Positions 59,480-64,000 of a stretch of 64,000 nucleotides of DNA are shown piece after piece. Each line of letters opens with the position of its first letter. The first letter of the stretch is position 1. Location: NCBI GenBank assembly GCA_965263325.1, contig CBDHGY010000002.1:1178001-1242000 (forward strand). The letters are read 5' to 3'. Made by a program: the position numbers and the translations under genes. Source of the DNA: CBDHGY01 sp965263325. GTDB lineage: Bacteria > Pseudomonadota > Alphaproteobacteria > Caulobacterales > Hyphomonadaceae. The notes beneath the pieces are model-generated. The model was not told where the DNA came from. It ran no database searches and was given only the letters and a program-made list of their open reading frames with translations.

Positions 59480-61030
59480 TCAGATTTTGCTGTCAGCCGC
59501 TTCCCAATAAGGGGCGCGCACTTTTTCTCTCGGTATTTTACCGCTTGGGAGTCGCGGTAATTCATCGACGAAATCGATCGAGCGAGGGCATTTGAACTTG
59601 GACAAATTCTCGGTCGCGAAGCTGATGATCGAGCGCCTTAATTCTTCAGTTGCCGGCACGTCCTGATTTAGCTCAACCACGGCGCGCACCTCTTCGCCCC
59701 ATTCCTTGTTCGGAATGCCGATCGTGCAGACGTCGGCGATATCAGGGTGTCCGACAAGCACCTGATCGATCTCGCTCGGATAGATGTTGACACCGCCAGA
59801 TATGATGCACTCGGCCGTACGTCCCGTCAGAAACAGGAAACCATCTTCATCAATCCGTCCCACATCGCCCAATGTGAAATAGCCGCCTTTGTGCTGCGCC
59901 GCTGTTTTCTCTGGGGCCTTGAAGTACTCGAACGGGTTTTCCTCGTCGATTCTGTGATAGATCTCGCCGTCCTGATTGGCTCCAAGCCGTTCGCCATTTT
60001 CGTCTACAATGATGACCACGTCCGGGTCTTCTATTCGACCGACGCTTCCGGGCTTGGCCAGCCATTCTTCCGAAGAGATCACGATCCCGGCACCGCCCTC
60101 GGAGCCCGCATAATATTCGAAGATGACCGGTCCAAGCCATGCGATCATTTGCTTTTTCGTTTCTGGCGGACATGGTGCAGCGCCATGGATGACCCGTTTC
60201 AGGCTGCTGAGGTTATATCTGACGCGGACGTCTTCCGGCAATGCGAGTAGGCGCTGGAACATGATCGGCACCATATGCATATGCGTTACGTGATGCGTTT
60301 CGATCAATTTCAAGACGCCTTCGGTATCCCACTTGTCGAGCAGGATTATTTCAGCGCCGGAGACCAGTGGCCAACGCACATCGAAATAGAGGGGCGCCGC
60401 GTGATAGACCGGGCCGCAACACAATTGCACGTCTGTCTCATGCGCGTAATCCGCGAACGTCTCCGTCCATTGTGGCTGCATGACGTCCGGTCGTTTACGC
60501 AGGACTCCCTTCGGTTTGCCGGTCGTGCCTGACGTATACATGAGGAATGTACCGTGCTCGGGATCTGGGATTTCGTCGGCGATCGAACTGGCTACAAAAT
60601 CGGCATAGTCCACCACCCCGCTATCCGTTGCGCCAATCGAAACGCACAAGCGATCAGCATGGCTTGAGGTCACCCAATCCTGATCGAGAAATCGTGCTTC
60701 CACAAACAGCGCCTTTGCTTCACAATCATTGATGATGTAATCCGCTTCGGTCTGCGACAGATGCCAGTTAACGGGCGTCAGTCTCAAACCGGACCGGAGT
60801 GTTGCGAGCAGGACTTCTACGAACTCACAACGATTGCTGGTCAGGATTGCGACAGCATCGCCAGGCTCCAGACCGCGTGTGCGAAGCGCATTGGCGAGAC
60901 GATTGGCGTTCTCGTGAAGCTTCAAGAACGTCCGCGAGCTGGAGGCATCTCTGATCGCGATCTGATCGGGTTTCTCCTCGGCAAAGTACCTGGACATGAG
61001 CCCGACTTCAGCCAGTTTTTCTATGTCCAT
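59480..61030 (-). CDS. AMP-dependent acyl-CoA synthetase/ligase
   Basis: A 516-residue ANL-superfamily enzyme that activates a carboxylic acid through an acyl-adenylate to a CoA thioester. The phosphate-binding loop MYTSGTTGKPKGV is at about 164-176, YYAGSEGGAG is the adenine-binding region, GDVGRIDEDGFLFLTGR is the hinge, and LPSGKIPREKV at the end carries the catalytic lysine. The substrate class (fatty, aromatic or terpenoid acid) cannot be read. It is co-directional with the serine hydrolase and TonB receptor genes downstream of the right edge direction. Confidence 0.9.
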   Translation of the reverse strand: MDIEKLAEVGLMSRYFAEEKPDQIAIRDASSSRTFLKLHENANRLANALRTRGLEPGDAVAILTSNRCEFVEVLLATLRSGLRLTPVNWHLSQTEADYIINDCEAKALFVEARFLDQDWVTSSHADRLCVSIGATDSGVVDYADFVASSIADEIPDPEHGTFLMYTSGTTGKPKGVLRKRPDVMQPQWTETFADYAHETDVQLCCGPVYHAAPLYFDVRWPLVSGAEIILLDKWDTEGVLKLIETHHVTHMHMVPIMFQRLLALPEDVRVRYNLSSLKRVIHGAAPCPPETKKQMIAWLGPVIFEYYAGSEGGAGIVISSEEWLAKPGSVGRIEDPDVVIIVDENGERLGANQDGEIYHRIDEENPFEYFKAPEKTAAQHKGGYFTLGDVGRIDEDGFLFLTGRTAECIISGGVNIYPSEIDQVLVGHPDIADVCTIGIPNKEWGEEVRAVVELNQDVPATEELRRSIISFATENLSKFKCPRSIDFVDELPRLPSGKIPREKVRAPYWEAADSKI

Positions 61031-61081
61031 GATGTGTTCCCTTAGTGTTTTCGATCGTGGGTTTGAGATTGCTGGGATAGA

Positions 61082-62224
61082 TCATGCCGCGCTCGCATAA
61101 ATCGCTTTGATCAGCCGTACGACGCGCGGGTCCGCTGCGCGTTGGGGTTCAATCATCAGGTTCATGGTGTACCCTGCGGCAATCCCGGTTGCGGGGTCGG
61201 CAAATCCGAACGATCCGCCCCAGCCGCTATGTCCGAATGCTTCCGGGTTGGGACCAAAAATGAGCTTTGATGTGTTGATAACGAATCCTGAGCCCCAGGA
61301 GACGGGCAGACCTATGACAAGGTCCTTGTTCTCAATTTGAATCTGGGTAACAGCGCCTAAGCCTGCTTGGCTAACGATCTCAACCCCTTGGAGCCGACGA
61401 TCGGTCGCGAGCGCGCTGTAAAGCGTTGCAACGCTTCTGGCATTTCCTTGTCCACCCGCAGACGGCGTACCCTGCGCGCGCCAATCTCGCGTCATTGCGA
61501 TCTCGACTCCAGTCGGCGTATTCCCGTGAGCGCGTGTCTGGAATTCATTCCAGCTATCAGGTCCGCCCGACTGCAATCCACCATCATGCTTCAGCTCCGC
61601 GACCCGATCATCTTCTGACGCGGGTAACCCCATGTGAAAATCAAGTCCGTGCGGCTTTGTAATCTCCTCATCGAAATACGCACCGACCGTTTTTCCGATC
61701 ACTTTCTGGAACAAGCCGTCGGCAAGAGGTCCAAGCGTGAATGCGTGATAACCCGAGCGCGTACCGGGCTCCCATTGCGGGGTCTCTGAGGCGAGAAAGG
61801 CAGCGAGGAAATCTGTATTCACGCACTCCTTGGATGTGATCTTCCGACTGGGTCCGCATAAGCCCGCCTGGTGCGAAAAGAGCTGCGCAACTGTGATGTC
61901 CTGTTTGCCGTTCGCACCGAAGGCAGGCCAGTAGTGTGAGACCTTTTCCCGCAAATCCAGCGCGCCTTGATCGACTAGGCGTGCGACGCAAAACGCCATC
62001 ACGCCTTTGGTGGTCGACCAGACATTGACCAATGTGTCCTTTTCCCAAAGGCGGGTTTTAGCGGCATTCATATGGCCGCCCCATATGTCGACTTTCTTTT
62101 CGCCGTTCTGAAAAAGGCAGAAGGATGCGCCTATCTCCAGACCATCGACGAAGTTTTTCTCGAAGACCTCAGCGACGCGTCGAAATTTTGGATCGGCGCG
62201 TCCTGAGATTTCCATCGCTTCCAC
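61082..62224 (-). CDS. Serine hydrolase of the beta-lactamase fold (EstB-like)
   Basis: A 380-residue protein of the class C beta-lactamase-like esterase group. The SxxK motif is S70-T-T-K73 (VWSTTKGVMAFC), the second catalytic tyrosine is Y159 in GYHAFTLGPLADG, and the FSHQAGLCG segment is typical of EstB-type esterases and lactonases. There is no signal peptide. The start could be M1 or M4. It lies between the TonB receptor and the acyl-CoA synthetase genes on the same strand, suggesting hydrolysis of an ester or lactone that feeds the pathway. Confidence 0.85.
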   Translation of the reverse strand: MEAMEISGRADPKFRRVAEVFEKNFVDGLEIGASFCLFQNGEKKVDIWGGHMNAAKTRLWEKDTLVNVWSTTKGVMAFCVARLVDQGALDLREKVSHYWPAFGANGKQDITVAQLFSHQAGLCGPSRKITSKECVNTDFLAAFLASETPQWEPGTRSGYHAFTLGPLADGLFQKVIGKTVGAYFDEEITKPHGLDFHMGLPASEDDRVAELKHDGGLQSGGPDSWNEFQTRAHGNTPTGVEIAMTRDWRAQGTPSAGGQGNARSVATLYSALATDRRLQGVEIVSQAGLGAVTQIQIENKDLVIGLPVSWGSGFVINTSKLIFGPNPEAFGHSGWGGSFGFADPATGIAAGYTMNLMIEPQRAADPRVVRLIKAIYASAA

Positions 62225-62252
62225 GATCGGCTCCTTTCATCCGACGACCCAA

Positions 62253-64000
62253 CTAGTCGAAACGAACGTCCAGTCTGATCCCATAGGTGGCCGGCAGCGC
62301 CGCATAGCGCACCGTGGTATCAAGATTGGGCTGTGTCGCTGTCCAATAATATTCGTCAGTGACATTCTCGCCCCAAACCGACAGTCGCCACTTGTCATCG
62401 CTTGCGGCGATGCCAGCCCGCAAATCGAAGAGCGTGCGCTCATTGATTTCTAGAATTGGTTCCTGGCCCAGCGAATTATTTGTGGAGGACTGATAAGTGA
62501 TCCCGCCGCCTGCAAATCCTTTGAGCGATGGAGAGACATCCCATTCATAATTCGCATCACCGACAAAGTGCCATTCCGGCGTTTGCGGGAAGGGCTCGCC
62601 ACTGAAATCGGTCGGATCTCCAAACGGGCCGAAACCGGTGAAATCGCCAATCTCTGAGTCGATATAGGATACACCACCTTTCAAGGTTAGACCTTCAACA
62701 GGTACCCAAAGTGCGTCCAGTTCCGCACCTAGAACGTCAGATTCAGGGATATTTATCAATCGCAGCAGTGTGCTGAATACAGGATCCTCTACCTGACCTA
62801 AAACCTGTTTGTCGGTGTAATCATACTGGAAGATCGCTCCGTTGAGCTGCAGGGTATTGTCGAGCAAAGTGGATTTGAATCCGACTTCATATGCTAACAC
62901 TTCTTCCTGAGTGGCCGGCAATAATTGGCTCCGTGCGCTAGCAGAAATGGTCGGGAAGCTTCCCGCCTTGAAACCTTGACTGACATTGGCGTAGAGCAGC
63001 ACATTAGGATTGGGGCTCCAATCGAGGCCCGCACGCCAGGAAACATTATCCTCGTTCAGTTCATCCTGAACGAAGACCGGTGTAAATGTCTCGTCCACGG
63101 TGACACAACCACCCGGCTGGATAGGGTCGATGGGCGACAGCATGAATGCGCCGCGGAAGAAGTTCCAAAGTACCGTGAAGTTTTGAGCGGCAACGCCGTC
63201 TCCAAGATCAGCAGAACAACCCTCATGATCGATCTGGACATCTGTGTACCGCACGCCGCCATAAATGCTCACAGTGTCCGTCAAATCATAATCGACATTG
63301 GCGAAAATCGCGCTCGTTGTACTTTCTTGATTGTTGATATCGTCAGCCCCCGCATACAAGGGCAAACTCGGATCAAACCCCACGAACGTGAATGCGGGCG
63401 TACTCTCCGTAAGGTCTAAGCGCCCGGTTTCCAACGCTTCATCCTCAGCATAATTGACGCCGACAATCCAGCTGCCGCGCTCACCAATCGTTGAGCTTAA
63501 ACGAAGCTCTTGTGAGAAGGAATCAATGCTGCCGGAGGTCGCCACGGAGAGGTTTCGGAAGGTGGTGGCGTCGGTATCGACGAGTCGGTCTTCCTCATAA
63601 TCGCCAAAAGACGTGAGCGATGTGAGCGTTACTCCGTTGGTAAAATCATAATCCATCCTAAGATTCGCATAGAGGTACTCATTGTTCCGTTCATAGTCTT
63701 CGCCTGGCGTGAAGTCCGCTGCCTCAGCGTTCTCAGGTGCCACGGGGTAATTCAATAAACCCGGAGGCAGTAGAGGAGCCGCAGCCGGAATATTGGGGCG
63801 GACTTCTATCAGCTGACCTGCAGTTGTATCTGAATTGTCCTTGAACCCACCAACGGTCAAAAGAGACGAGAAATTGGCAGTTGGCTCCCAGGCCAAACTC
63901 AAACGAAAATTGGTGAAATCGACAGAGCCATTGGTCGCATTCGTCGTGAAACTGTCTTGCCAATCGTCCATCGTTGAGCGCTCGACCGCGAGACGCGCTG
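62253..64000 (-). CDS. TonB-dependent receptor, C-terminal part
   Basis: The frame is open across the right edge, so the N terminus and plug domain lie outside the window; about 581 residues are visible. It is an outer-membrane beta-barrel: alternating strands with aromatic residues such as LYANLRMDYDFTNGVTLTSL, SIYGGVRYTDVQIDH, LLYANVSQGFKAGSFPT, WHFVGDANYEWDVSPSLKGF and the final VRYAALPATYGIRLDVRFD (each quoted in part). The VSQGFKAGSF segment is characteristic of the TBDR barrel. The substrate is probably transported with the neighbouring catabolic genes, but could be a siderophore. Confidence 0.9.
   Translation of the reverse strand, partial: ARLAVERSTMDDWQDSFTTNATNGSVDFTNFRLSLAWEPTANFSSLLTVGGFKDNSDTTAGQLIEVRPNIPAAAPLLPPGLLNYPVAPENAEAADFTPGEDYERNNEYLYANLRMDYDFTNGVTLTSLTSFGDYEEDRLVDTDATTFRNLSVATSGSIDSFSQELRLSSTIGERGSWIVGVNYAEDEALETGRLDLTESTPAFTFVGFDPSLPLYAGADDINNQESTTSAIFANVDYDLTDTVSIYGGVRYTDVQIDHEGCSADLGDGVAAQNFTVLWNFFRGAFMLSPIDPIQPGGCVTVDETFTPVFVQDELNEDNVSWRAGLDWSPNPNVLLYANVSQGFKAGSFPTISASARSQLLPATQEEVLAYEVGFKSTLLDNTLQLNGAIFQYDYTDKQVLGQVEDPVFSTLLRLINIPESDVLGAELDALWVPVEGLTLKGGVSYIDSEIGDFTGFGPFGDPTDFSGEPFPQTPEWHFVGDANYEWDVSPSLKGFAGGGITYQSSTNNSLGQEPILEINERTLFDLRAGIAASDDKWRLSVWGENVTDEYYWTATQPNLDTTVRYAALPATYGIRLDVRFD

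Overview
The window is a chromosomal segment of an alphaproteobacterium, most likely a marine or aquatic member of the Hyphomonadaceae/Caulobacterales. This rests on gene order and protein character: the rplKA, rplJL-rpoBC, str, S10, spc and alpha clusters lie in one strand-coherent block; riboflavin genes run ribE-ribBX-ribH-nusB; purQ, purL and bolA lie near one another; and a TonB-dependent receptor and many small lipoproteins are present. The taxonomic call is inference from reading, not from a database search.

Layout. Positions 1-2653 hold the start of a squalene/phytoene synthase-like gene, an iron superoxide dismutase (sodB), an EF-hand lipoprotein and a beta-lactamase-fold serine hydrolase. 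From 2690 to 17627 the minus strand carries the S10-spc-alpha supercluster (rpsJ to rplQ, including secY, adk and rpoA), with a promoter upstream of rpsJ and a strong terminator after rplQ. A roughly 4 kb accessory block (17.7-21.4 kb) separates it from the str and rpo genes: two lipoproteins, a divergent hydrolase/HxlR pair, a degraded 0.8 kb stretch and a small membrane-anchored protein. From 21520 to 37480 the minus strand continues with tuf, fusA, rpsG, rpsL, rpoC, rpoB, rplL, rplJ (with an L10-type leader), a small lipoprotein, rplA and rplK. secE and nusG are not upstream of rplK here. From 37.7 to 56.8 kb are housekeeping and accessory genes on both strands: a helix-hairpin-helix protein, a DJ-1/TetR divergon, bolA, purL, purQ, a D-amino-acid-oxidase-like flavoprotein, entericidin-like lipoproteins, dcd, metZ, apaG, an S9 oligopeptidase, and nusB-ribH-ribBX-ribE. 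From 56.9 kb to the end is a catabolic-looking set: SDR dehydrogenase, epoxide-hydrolase-like protein, DsbA-like isomerase, acyl-CoA synthetase, a second serine hydrolase and a TonB receptor that runs off the right edge.

The most unusual observations are these. (1) Ribosomal proteins L3 and L4, encoded by adjacent genes, both carry a long C-terminal extension containing the same helix-hairpin-helix type domain; a third related domain occurs in a free-standing protein encoded next to rplK. (2) The D-amino-acid-oxidase-like protein has the conserved C-terminal segment of that family placed in front of the FAD-binding motif, a circular-permutation-like order, behind a Tat-type lipoprotein signal. 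(3) The GTP cyclohydrolase II half of the riboflavin fusion protein lacks the zinc-binding cysteines. (4) The hydrolase/HxlR promoter region contains a 20-bp direct repeat. (5) Four convergent gene pairs abut or share a 4-nt palindromic stop. No rRNA, tRNA or CRISPR array was seen.
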